DNA of 64,000 bases, taken from positions 186,001-250,000 of the forward strand of contig NZ_MLFP01000001.1 of assembly GCF_002095465.1 (NCBI RefSeq), read 5' to 3'. The notes under the pieces are model-generated. The model made no database searches, was not told the DNA's origin, and was given only the letters and a program-made list of their open reading frames with translations. Numbering within the stretch: position 1 is the first letter of the stretch; every line of letters starts with the position of its first letter. A program made the translations under genes and the position numbers. This stretch comes from Pantoea rodasii (lineage in GTDB: Bacteria; Pseudomonadota; Gammaproteobacteria; Enterobacterales; Enterobacteriaceae). Positions 46,324 through 53,999 of the stretch are shown here, piece after piece.

Positions 46324-46944
46324 TCACGCGATGCTGCGCAGGCCGGCAGCGGTTTGCGGGAAGGGAACAAAGCCGGGTAATGCTTCGATGCGGCGTAACA
46401 GCGCATTGACCGCCGGATAGCCGGAAAGATCCACATTGCCTTCCGGCGCGCCGATCAGGTAGCTGTACTGCGCGATGTCGGCGATGGTCGGGCGATCGCC
46501 AACCAGCCAGTCACGCCCGGTCAGATGTTGATCCATCAGCGCCAAAATCGTGTGCGCACGGGCGATCACTTCGTCAGGGTTGAAAGCGCGGCCAAACACG
46601 GTAATCAGGCGTGCCGCGCAGGGACCATAGGCCAACTCGCCAGCAGCCACTGATAACCAGCGCTGCACCTGCGCCGCGCCTAATGCATCTTCTGGCAGCC
46701 ACTCACTGCGACCTGATTTCTTGACGAGGTAAACCAGAATGGCGTTGGAGTCAGAGATATACACGCCATCATCTTCGAGCACCGGCACCTGGCCGAACGG
46801 ATTGATGGCGAGAAACGCCGGGGATTTGTGCTCGCCGTTAGCGAGGTCCACATCAATCACCTCGTGCGGCAGGTCGAGCAGCGACAGGAACAGACGAGCA
46901 CGGTGCGCATGGCCAGAAAGCGGGAAGTGGTAGAGTTTCATCAT
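46324..46944 (-). CDS. Glutathione S-transferase
   Basis: A 206-residue cytosolic GST. The thioredoxin-like N-terminal domain starts [16 protein letters not shown], with the cis-proline in QVPVLEDDG and the glutathione-contacting [10 protein letters not shown]. The helical C-terminal domain includes [17 protein letters not shown], the N-capping box. It would conjugate or reduce electrophiles, perhaps feeding the downstream flavin reductase. It is the first gene of a two-gene operon; AAAGGA precedes the ATG. Confidence 0.92.
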   Translation of the reverse strand: MMKLYHFPLSGHAHRARLFLSLLDLPHEVIDVDLANGEHKSPAFLAINPFGQVPVLEDDGVYISDSNAILVYLVKKSGRSEWLPEDALGAAQVQRWLSVAAGELAYGPCAARLITVFGRAFNPDEVIARAHTILALMDQHLTGRDWLVGDRPTIADIAQYSYLIGAPEGNVDLSGYPAVNALLRRIEALPGFVPFPQTAAGLRSIA

Positions 46945-47090
46945 CAGTGTCCTTTGGTGGTGGCCGGGATGATCCCGAACCCTGTCTAAAGGTTGGCACA
47001 GCCTGTGACGCGGCAGAATAGCCGGATTTGCGAAGTCATTATTGCGGGAAATGGAAGAGTGGAGATGGCGGCTATGCGCGGTCTTACCTG

Positions 47091-47140
47091 AATGGCGACC
47101 CTACAAAATTGCTGAGTGGATTTTGTAGGGTGCGCGCATA
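47091..47140. repeat. Extragenic palindromes downstream of the PTS operon
   Basis: ATGGCGACCCTAC (47091-47103) and GTAGGGTGCGCGCAT (from 47124) are members of the GTAGGG family in opposite orientation, between the GST and EIIC genes. Confidence 0.45.
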
Positions 47141-47163
47141 AATAAGCAGAAGTGGGCTAAGTG

Positions 47164-48516
47164 TTAAGAAACGACCACATTTCCCGCCACCGCTTGAGCC
47201 TGCTGCTCGCTTTGCTGCTCTTCACGATGTTTTAAACGATCCCATACGCGGAAGAACGGATAGTAGATCACCATCGAAATCGCCAGATTGACCACCTGTA
47301 ACACCGTGCCAGAGATATGGCCGCCGGTGGCCAGATAGCCACTGGCGAAAATGGGCGTGGTAAACGGCAGGGCGATCCCGGCGGGTGGTGCGACTAATCC
47401 AGTGGTCATGGCGGCCCATGACACAATTACCAGCACCACCGGCGTCAGAATAAACGGCAGGAACAGGTAAGGGTTCATCACCAGCGGAATGCCAAACACC
47501 AATGGCTCGCTGATGTTGAACAGGGCGGCGGGTCCGGCAATCTTACCCAGCTGTTTCATCTGGCGACTGCGAGAGCGGATCAGCATAAAGATCACCAGAC
47601 CCAGCAATGCTCCAGTACCGCCAGGCGCTATCCACAGATCATAAAACTGCTGCGTGAAGATGTGCGGGATCGGCTGGTTATGCTGGAACGCTTCAAGGTT
47701 TTCACTCATGTTGGAGAGCCAGACCGGCTGGATAAACACCAGCACAATGGCATCGCCGTGCAATCCCAGCGTCCAGAGAATTCCGATCAGCAGCACCGAG
47801 AAGATCATGCCCGGCAGCGTGCCGCCAACGTGGTGCATCGGCAGTCCAATCACGGTGGCGATCAGGTTGTTGATGTCGCCAAATGGCGAGGCTTCGACCG
47901 CCAGACGGATGATCAGCACCACCGCCAGCACGCAGAACCCCGGTACCAGCGCGAGGAAGGATTTCGCCACCGCAGGCGGCACACCTTCCGGCATTTTGAT
48001 CACCAGATTGCGGCTATGGACGAAGCGATAAATCTCCGTCGACATCAGCGCAATCACAATCGCCACGAACAAGCCTTGGCTGCCAATCATCGAGATCGGC
48101 AGGACGCCAGTCACCAGCTGTGCGGGCGCATTTTCGACTGGGGCAAACAGCGTCTGCTGCGGAATGGTCATCACAAAAGCCACTAACGCCATGGCGCCGC
48201 TGGTGAGCGGGTCCAGCGTGCGGTACTTCTCCGCCAGACGATAGGCGATACCGAAGCTGGAGATCAGCGCCATGATGTCGTAGGTAGCACGCACCGGATA
48301 GAGCAGTTTGTTGCGCCAGGTGTCACCAAACAGATCCGCCATCAAATGGCACCACGCCGGAATCGGCAGGTAGGCGAAGATCAGGAAGAAGCTGCCAATC
48401 AGCATAAACGGCATGTTGAGAATGATGCCGTCACGCACCGAGAGCACATGTTTCTGGCCGGCGACTTTCAGCGCTGCGGGCAACACATAACGTTCAATAA
48501 AAGTACGGTTGGACAC
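47164..48516 (-). CDS. PTS cellobiose/beta-glucoside transporter subunit EIIC
   Basis: A 450-residue membrane protein of the CelB/ChbC (Lac-family) EIIC group with about ten membrane segments. Signature blocks are MLIGSFFLIFAYLP, TLGLHGDAIVLVFIQPVW and NISEPLVFGIPLVMNP, which carry sugar-binding His and Glu residues. It imports and phosphorylates an oligo-beta-glucoside with the EIIB and EIIA proteins encoded upstream. The start is GTG 48516 with a perfect GAGGAGG site. A 185-base gap with a long hairpin separates it from the hydrolase gene. Confidence 0.92.
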   Translation of the reverse strand: MSNRTFIERYVLPAALKVAGQKHVLSVRDGIILNMPFMLIGSFFLIFAYLPIPAWCHLMADLFGDTWRNKLLYPVRATYDIMALISSFGIAYRLAEKYRTLDPLTSGAMALVAFVMTIPQQTLFAPVENAPAQLVTGVLPISMIGSQGLFVAIVIALMSTEIYRFVHSRNLVIKMPEGVPPAVAKSFLALVPGFCVLAVVLIIRLAVEASPFGDINNLIATVIGLPMHHVGGTLPGMIFSVLLIGILWTLGLHGDAIVLVFIQPVWLSNMSENLEAFQHNQPIPHIFTQQFYDLWIAPGGTGALLGLVIFMLIRSRSRQMKQLGKIAGPAALFNISEPLVFGIPLVMNPYLFLPFILTPVVLVIVSWAAMTTGLVAPPAGIALPFTTPIFASGYLATGGHISGTVLQVVNLAISMVIYYPFFRVWDRLKHREEQQSEQQAQAVAGNVVVS

Positions 48517-48568
48517 AGGGCCTCCTCAGGCTCAATGGCGCAACAAAATGATAATAAGCGGTCCAATT

Positions 48569-48613
48569 GCACCAACGCTAGCGGCGGATAATCCGCGCGG
48601 CTAGCGTTGGTGC
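48569..48613 (-). other. Long intercistronic hairpin upstream of EIIC gene
   Basis: GCACCAACGCTAGC (48569-48582) and GCTAGCGTTGGTGC (48600-48613) are perfect inverted repeats, with an inner GCGGAT/ATCCGC stem. It could pause or terminate transcription, or protect the upstream mRNA, giving unequal expression of the hydrolase and EIIC genes. There is no clear T-run. Confidence 0.6.
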
Positions 48614-48701
48614 AGGTGACCTTACATTGCCAGATTTGCACAGCGGCACGGTTTATCGGGCATATCTGGAGCCGCATTCTCGCGATTGCACCGTTACGGC
48701 G

Positions 48702-50018
48702 CTATTGAGCCGATGAGAACTGCGGCAACCACGGTTTGTTCAGGGTTAACACTTCTTCCAGCAGAGCTTCCGCTGTTGCGACATCGCCCACCAGTGGGTT
48801 GCCCAACAACGCCAGCAGTGCCTGATTGCGGTCACCGTGTATTGCCGCCTCAATGGTTAAGCGCTCGAAGGCTTTAATCTGCTGCGTCAGGCCGTTCATC
48901 AGCGGCGGTAATTCGCCGAACATCAACGGATGCGCACCCTGGGCATCTACCAGGCAATTCACTTCTACTACCGCGTCATCGGGCAGCCCGTGAATCGCGC
49001 CGTTATTGCGGCAGTTCACCACCAGATTCTTGCCGCTGTTGTTGTGTATCGCGCTGATCAGCTCAACCGCCACTTCAGAGTAATAAGCACCACCGCGGAA
49101 ACTCAGCTGCTCTGGTTTGTGCGCCAGATCCGGGTCGGCATACAGCGCGAACAGCTCGGCTTCAACCTTCATCACTTGCTCAGCGCGGGTGCCTTCATGA
49201 CCATTTTTAGCTTTCTCCTGCTCTTCGGCCAGCATCTGCGGCGTCTGCCAGTAATAGCGATGATACGGACAGGGAATAGCATTCAGCGCGCGCAGGAACT
49301 GTGGTGACCACGGCATATCTTTGATGTTGTTCATGGTCAGCGACTGGCCATCACACAGCAGCTCAATCACCTGTTTAGTGGCATCCTCTCCGCGACAGGT
49401 CACCTGATGCACCCATACCAGATGATTGAGTCCGGCAAAGCGCAGTTGCACATCATCCCATGGCGCGTCGAGCATGCCAGCAATCATATGATGCGTATTC
49501 ACCGGCACGTTACACAGGCCGATGATTTTGGCGTTGCTATAGCGCGAGACCGCTTCAGTGACGATGCCGGCGGGATTAGTGAAGTTGATGATAAAGGCAT
49601 CGGGCGCCAGCTCTTCCACTTTGCGCGCAATGTTCAGCATCACCGGAATGGTGCGCAGCGCTTTGGCAAATCCGCCCACGCCGGTGGTTTCCTGACCGAG
49701 ACGACCGTATTTCAGGCCAAGGCGTTCATCGGCTGCGCGTGCCGCCAGTTGGCCGACGCGCAGTTGGGTTAGCACGAAGCGGGCACCACGAATCGCATCG
49801 TCCAGTTCAAAGTGTACGCTGACTGTGACCTGCTCTAATCCGTTCTGCTGCAGCATGCGGCGGGTGAGATCGGCAATGACATTCACTTTCTCGCGACCCG
49901 ATTCCACATCCACCAGTGCCAGTTCAGTCACCGGCAACTGCGCGTAACGGTTGATGATCCCTTCAACCAGTTCCGGTGAATAGCTGCTGCCACCACCAAT
50001 AATTGCCATCTTAAGCAT
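48702..50018 (-). CDS. Glycoside hydrolase family 4, 6-phospho-beta-glucosidase
   Basis: A 438-residue GH4 enzyme. [13 protein letters not shown] is the NAD-binding start, [12 protein letters not shown] and GLGQETTG-like [11 protein letters not shown] define the family, NFTNPAG and [11 protein letters not shown] supply the metal-binding Cys, and AGLNHLVW the His. It uses NAD+ and a divalent metal to split phosphorylated beta-glucosides delivered by the PTS. ATG 50018 has CAGGAGGAACCG upstream and overlaps the EIIA gene by 8 bases. Confidence 0.92.
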   Translation of the reverse strand: MLKMAIIGGGSSYSPELVEGIINRYAQLPVTELALVDVESGREKVNVIADLTRRMLQQNGLEQVTVSVHFELDDAIRGARFVLTQLRVGQLAARAADERLGLKYGRLGQETTGVGGFAKALRTIPVMLNIARKVEELAPDAFIINFTNPAGIVTEAVSRYSNAKIIGLCNVPVNTHHMIAGMLDAPWDDVQLRFAGLNHLVWVHQVTCRGEDATKQVIELLCDGQSLTMNNIKDMPWSPQFLRALNAIPCPYHRYYWQTPQMLAEEQEKAKNGHEGTRAEQVMKVEAELFALYADPDLAHKPEQLSFRGGAYYSEVAVELISAIHNNSGKNLVVNCRNNGAIHGLPDDAVVEVNCLVDAQGAHPLMFGELPPLMNGLTQQIKAFERLTIEAAIHGDRNQALLALLGNPLVGDVATAEALLEEVLTLNKPWLPQFSSAQ

Positions 50019-50352
50019 CGGTTCCTCCTGCCGCAGTGCGGCGGTAGAGTTCAATGATTTCGCCCGCCAGATCCTGCACCAGCATGGCGTTCATTAGGTG
50101 ATCCTGGGCATGTACCAAAATCAGGGTGACAGGCAGTTTGCCGCTGCCTTCATCGAGACTGATCAACGCCGTTTGCTGTTGATGTGCGCCGTTGATGCTC
50201 TCTTTCGCGGCCGTCAGCTGTTGTTCGGCGGCGGCAAACTGGCCTTCTCGTGCCGCTCGCAGCGCGCTCAGTGCCGCACTGCGAGCGGCACCGGCCTGCA
50301 CCAGCAGCAGCATGATCTGTTCTTCAAACTCGATAACCACTTCTTCGGACAT
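50011..50352 (-). CDS. PTS lactose/cellobiose-type EIIA component
   Basis: A 113-residue helical EIIA of the Lac family. AGAARSAALSALRAA forms helix 1-2, and LVHAQDHLMNAML contains the phosphorylatable His. It takes phosphate from HPr and passes it to EIIB. ATG 50352 (MSEEVVIEFEEQI) is chosen from the family N-terminus and GGGGGA upstream. It lies 61 bases after the EIIB gene. Confidence 0.93.
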   Translation of the reverse strand: MSEEVVIEFEEQIMLLLVQAGAARSAALSALRAAREGQFAAAEQQLTAAKESINGAHQQQTALISLDEGSGKLPVTLILVHAQDHLMNAMLVQDLAGEIIELYRRTAAGGTDA

Positions 50353-50413
50353 GCAGAATCCCCCACAGCACAAGGCCGTGTTTATTTCGGTCAGTTTGGG
50401 TAAAACGGAAGTA

Positions 50414-50719
50414 TTAAGAGGCGTGCAACGCCAGGGCGGTATCCAGCACCTGTTCGCCGCGCATCATGCCGTAATCCATCATGTCGATCACGGCGACCGC
50501 TTTGCCTTGCGGTTCAGCGATGGCAGTCAGGCGGGCGGCTTCAAACTTCACCTGCGGGCCGAGCAGCACCACGTCGGCATCCGGCAGGATGCGTTCGAAT
50601 TCCGCTACCGGCACCGCTTTGATATCAATGGTCAGCCCGCGCCCCTGAGCCGCGTTCTGCATTTTGTTGACCAGCATGCTGGTGGACATCCCTGCAGCAC
50701 AGCAAAGTACGATACGCAT
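50414..50719 (-). CDS. PTS lactose/cellobiose-type EIIB component
   Basis: A 101-residue EIIB. IVLCCAAGMSTSMLVNKM is the phosphocysteine loop with the active Cys near position 7, and VVLLGPQVKF is a core strand. It passes phosphate to the sugar bound by EIIC. It is the first gene of the minus-strand operon, with AGGAGG upstream, and its promoter lies in the gap shared with the RpiR gene. Confidence 0.93.
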   Translation of the reverse strand: MRIVLCCAAGMSTSMLVNKMQNAAQGRGLTIDIKAVPVAEFERILPDADVVLLGPQVKFEAARLTAIAEPQGKAVAVIDMMDYGMMRGEQVLDTALALHAS

Positions 50720-50855
50720 ATGATTTCCTCCTGTGATTTGTCGGGGCCATTTAAGACCTGTGTTGTAGGTGGTGTAAATACCCTCCGGACAGACGATTTT
50801 CTGATGAATGGATAATTATGCATTTAAAATCAGTTGGTTATTGTGTGATTGTTTG

Positions 50856-50870
50856 TGAAAATATTTTTCA
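50856..50870. promoter_or_regulatory. Probable operator 1, beta-glucoside operon
   Basis: TGAAAATATTTTTCA, a near-perfect inverted repeat. Its exact reverse complement recurs at 50957-50971. It sits between the divergent EIIB and RpiR genes and is a candidate RpiR-regulator site. Confidence 0.6.
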
Positions 50871-50956
50871 CGACTGTGATCGATGCTGTAATTTATCGTT
50901 AACATAAGCGGGTTTTGACGTTGATAGCGGTGAAATCGTTGAAAAAAAGCTCACAA

Positions 50957-50971
50957 TGAAAAATATTTTCA
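50957..50971. promoter_or_regulatory. Probable operator 2, beta-glucoside operon
   Basis: TGAAAAATATTTTCA, the exact reverse complement of operator 1, with centres 101 bases apart. It is close to the RpiR gene start, which would allow autoregulation and looping. Confidence 0.6.
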
Positions 50972-51011
50972 TGCATGATGGGCGTTCGCAACGAGAGGAT
51001 GTGGTGAGCGG

Positions 51012-51965
51012 ATGGATATTGTCTGGCAACTGCGGCAGCAGTCGGCACGCGCGGATGCGCCGGAATCTAAGCTGGCGCGTTTTATTCTGGAAAACCTGCA
51101 TGTCAGCACGCAGGCCACCATGGAGAGTCTGGCTAAGCAGGCGGGCGTCAGTACGGATGTGTTGCACCGTTTTGCCGCTTCAGCGGGCTGTCGCGATCTG
51201 GATGATTTCCTGCATCAGGTGCGCAAAGCAGGGCAGCAGGAAGGGGCATTTATCGATGGCATCCGGCAGCGCCAGCCATCGCTGAGCCAGCAGGAAAATC
51301 GTGTGGCGCTGGCGATCCTTAACGATATCGCGTTTGCTGCATCGGCTACGATCGAGCAATTAGCCGGGCGCGCTGAAGTCAGTGCTGCCACCATCACCCG
51401 TTTTGCCCGTTCTGTGGGTTGTGAAGATATTCGCGAATTACGTATGCGGCTGGCGCGTGCCAGTTCTGTGCCTTCAGCCCCAACCGCGCAGGGTATTCCG
51501 CAGCTGGAGGCGATTCATCAGGCGTTAGCCCAGCAGTGGTCACTGGCTGAAACCGCGACCTGGGAGCGTGCGGCGCGAATGTTACGTAAAGCTCGCAGCG
51601 TGCTGTTGATTGGTGCGGCAGGGCAGACCACGCCGCTGGTGGCTGAAGTTCACCAGCGATTAACGGCGACAGGTCTGGCGCTGGCATGGATTCAGGACGA
51701 TAACCTGCTGCGTATGACGCTGAGCCGATTACAGCCGGATGATTTGCTGCTGATCCTCGCGCCGGATGCGGTGAATAGCAGCGTGTTGAGCGCGGTGCAT
51801 CATGCACATATTCAAAAAACGCCGGTGATTGCGATTTGCCCGACTAAGCTGGATCTGGCAAGTCAGGCTGATATTTGGTTGCCGCTGCCGGATGAACAGC
51901 AGGCGCGCAGCTATGGCATTCTCTGCGCGCTGGATCGGCTGGAAACGGCATTGACGTCATTTTAA
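51012..51965 (+). CDS. RpiR family transcriptional regulator with tandem HTH domains
   Basis: A 317-residue regulator. Two successive HTH_6-like motifs are visible: TMESLAKQAGVSTDVLHRFA (about 37-56) and TIEQLAGRAEVSAATITRFA (about 113-132). They are followed by a SIS sugar-phosphate-binding domain (about 175-317, with VLLIGAAGQTTPLV). Most RpiR proteins have one such HTH before the SIS domain. It is divergent from the PTS operon and likely controls it in response to a phosphorylated glucoside. Confidence 0.88.
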   Translation: MDIVWQLRQQSARADAPESKLARFILENLHVSTQATMESLAKQAGVSTDVLHRFAASAGCRDLDDFLHQVRKAGQQEGAFIDGIRQRQPSLSQQENRVALAILNDIAFAASATIEQLAGRAEVSAATITRFARSVGCEDIRELRMRLARASSVPSAPTAQGIPQLEAIHQALAQQWSLAETATWERAARMLRKARSVLLIGAAGQTTPLVAEVHQRLTATGLALAWIQDDNLLRMTLSRLQPDDLLLILAPDAVNSSVLSAVHHAHIQKTPVIAICPTKLDLASQADIWLPLPDEQQARSYGILCALDRLETALTSF

Positions 51966-51985
51966 TGTGTAAAACTCTGCCATAT

Positions 51986-52009
51986 GAATGCTGCCATCTT
52001 GCAGCATTC
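51986..52009. terminator. Hairpin between convergent rpiR-like and pilin genes
   Basis: GAATGCTGC pairs with GCAGCATTC around a six-base loop. There is no T-tract, so termination is only suspected. Confidence 0.4.
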
Positions 52010-52052
52010 CTTGAGGGGGACCGAGCCAAAGCTCTTCATCACTGAATAACAT

Positions 52053-52553
52053 TTACTGATATTCAACCGTCAGCATTGCTGTCGCAGAGAATGATCCCAG
52101 ACTAATCCCACCCGTACTGTTTCTCACTAAGACAGCCGTTAAAACAGGCTGATTGGGATAGGTAAAGTTGAACCAATCGTTAACAGGCACCTTAGCGCCA
52201 TCATATTTAAGCTCAATGGCCAGGTTATTTTTATTGGTACTCAATAGGGTTGAATTAAATGCAGCACCCGTGCCTGAAAACTGCATTTTTAGCAGTTTTG
52301 ACACCGTTGCAGGGCATTCAAGTGTGTAAGATAGCGTTCTTTCATAATTTTTCCCGTTAATCGTCGAAGCAAGAATTCCTTTACCGAAATCGACAGTAAT
52401 GTCGTTTCCTTTGTTGAGATCACAGGGAGGTGCGAGGACTTTGACTTTAACGCTAGCCCCCACAGAAAAAGCATATGCAGACTGAGTCAGAACCAAGCTC
52501 ATTAAGCATATGGCAACACAGGGATATGTAAACGTTGAGACCTGACTATTCAT
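52053..52553 (-). CDS. Fimbrial minor subunit (MrpF/PapF-like)
   Basis: A 166-residue secreted pilin. The signal peptide ends near SAYA, the N-terminal strand includes KVLAPPCDLNKGNDITVDFG with the first cysteine, then TLECPA with the second, and LTVEYQ is the C-terminal strand recognised by the chaperone. It would be a minor or tip-region subunit. It is the last gene of the operon and overlaps the preceding gene by 8 bases. The specific role is inferred from position. Confidence 0.75.
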   Translation of the reverse strand: MNSQVSTFTYPCVAICLMSLVLTQSAYAFSVGASVKVKVLAPPCDLNKGNDITVDFGKGILASTINGKNYERTLSYTLECPATVSKLLKMQFSGTGAAFNSTLLSTNKNNLAIELKYDGAKVPVNDWFNFTYPNQPVLTAVLVRNSTGGISLGSFSATAMLTVEYQ

Positions 52554-53172
52554 AGCTCAACCTGAAATTTATGTTGGCGGAGTAGTTGCCTGCTCTTAAT
52601 TCACCTCGTGTGCGTTCCGCAGCAATATAATAAACGACCTGGCTATCATCAGGTTGCAATAATACTGGCTTGCCTCGTTGACCAATAATCATGTTATTGA
52701 AGGATGCGTCTTTTAAACGTAGTCCGATACCCTTAACCCCCTGGGCCTGAAAAAGTTCAGGATTAGCCGCATCCTCTACGCCATTAAAAGAAAACGACAC
52801 AGCCGGTTGATATGCACTCCAGGCGACATTATCTCTCTCCCGTTGAGGGTCTGATGCATTACGTAAACAATCATGTAATTTTAGCGACACAGGAATTAAT
52901 GGGCCCTGGTCACCGACGTTATGGAAGTTTGCAGTCGTAATGTTACCTAAATCAATCGACTGATCGGCTGAATGCATATCCAGATAGCATGCACTTTCAG
53001 TTAACGTCCCATAAACGCGCAATACACCAAAGTGGCTCTCAATTGCGCCATTTTTAAATACTGCTAATGCCAGTGGTGAAAATAACATGACCACGATGGA
53101 AACGCATAGGTGTAATGTCATGAATTTTTGGGCGGAGTTCTTCATAAACGAATTTATTCTCATATTCATCAT
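52546..53172 (-). CDS. Fimbrial minor subunit
   Basis: A 208-residue secreted pilin-like protein. The long signal sequence ends near LALA, then RVYGTLTESACYLDMHSADQ and IDLGNITTANF are the usual pilin blocks, with a second cysteine in LHDC and the C-terminal strand NINFRLSYE. It would be a minor shaft or adaptor subunit. It starts 6 bases after the chaperone stop. Several ATGs near the start leave the exact N-terminus open. Confidence 0.78.
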   Translation of the reverse strand: MMNMRINSFMKNSAQKFMTLHLCVSIVVMLFSPLALAVFKNGAIESHFGVLRVYGTLTESACYLDMHSADQSIDLGNITTANFHNVGDQGPLIPVSLKLHDCLRNASDPQRERDNVAWSAYQPAVSFSFNGVEDAANPELFQAQGVKGIGLRLKDASFNNMIIGQRGKPVLLQPDDSQVVYYIAAERTRGELRAGNYSANINFRLSYE

Positions 53173-53178
53173 GCCAGG

Positions 53179-53948
53179 TTATCCATTGTGTTGCGGATCC
53201 ACATGACATGCGTTTCCCTTACAACTGAATATCAGTGAGGGCTGACCACCGTAATCGTTCACGTAGACTAAAACAGGGTTTTTACCTAATGATGATGCAC
53301 TTCCTCCTAATGGCGCCTGACTGAAAGGGGGGATCATCATGGATTCAAAACCTTTAATAACGTTGCCTTCTTTTTGGGCGCTCGCACCAATCAGTGTAAT
53401 GTAATAAGGGGTGGGATTTTTAACTGTATATTTATCTCCCAGTTTCAATAATGTCATTTTTTCCTGAAAAGGCGTTGCATGCTGTGCCGCAGCGGCTTCG
53501 GCTAAATCTGCCGGACGATAGAAAAATTTGATCCGTGTTTGTAATGCAATCTGCAGGACATTAGGTTTGTCACTTTTAGGTGGAATCTCTCTTAAATTAA
53601 AATAAAAGAGCGACTCACGATCGCCAGGAAGTTTTTTAAATTCCTCAGATGAGGTTAAAGCCTGAATTTTGACCTGGCTTTCTTCTTTCGGTTCGATGCG
53701 TTGAATAGGTGGGACGACGATAAAAGGACTGTTACTTTCAAGTTTTTCGTCTTTATCATTCTCAAGCCAACCCTGAGCGAGATAAGGCAGCGATTCATTT
53801 TTGTTACTGACCGTCAAACTGACTGATTTCTCCGAACCCGGATAGATGACCCGTGTTCGGTCAAGAGAGACTGCTGCCACCGCAGATTGGATGCCAGCGC
53901 TGAGTGTTAATGTGATGATGGCTGCTTTTTTTAATGTTATTTTTTCAT
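53179..53948 (-). CDS. Periplasmic fimbrial chaperone, apparent frameshift in signal peptide
   Basis: A PapD-family chaperone. The mature part is complete (AVSLDRTRVIYPGSEKSVSL, IEPKEESQVKIQAL, FYFNLREIPPKS, KFFYRP, VYVNDYGG). The signal peptide lies in another frame: ATG at 53948, then MKKITLKKAAIITLTLSA if one A is added to the run of six (53940-53945 on the plus strand). The corrected protein has 256 residues and a normal cleavage site near SAVA. The FNLREIPP and subunit-binding residues are classical FGS/FGL features. It lies between the usher and the minor pilin. Confidence 0.85.
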
Positions 53949-53999
53949 GAAAATTGATCTCTTAATTATGAAATTTTATCTTTATAAGTGATTTTTTGC

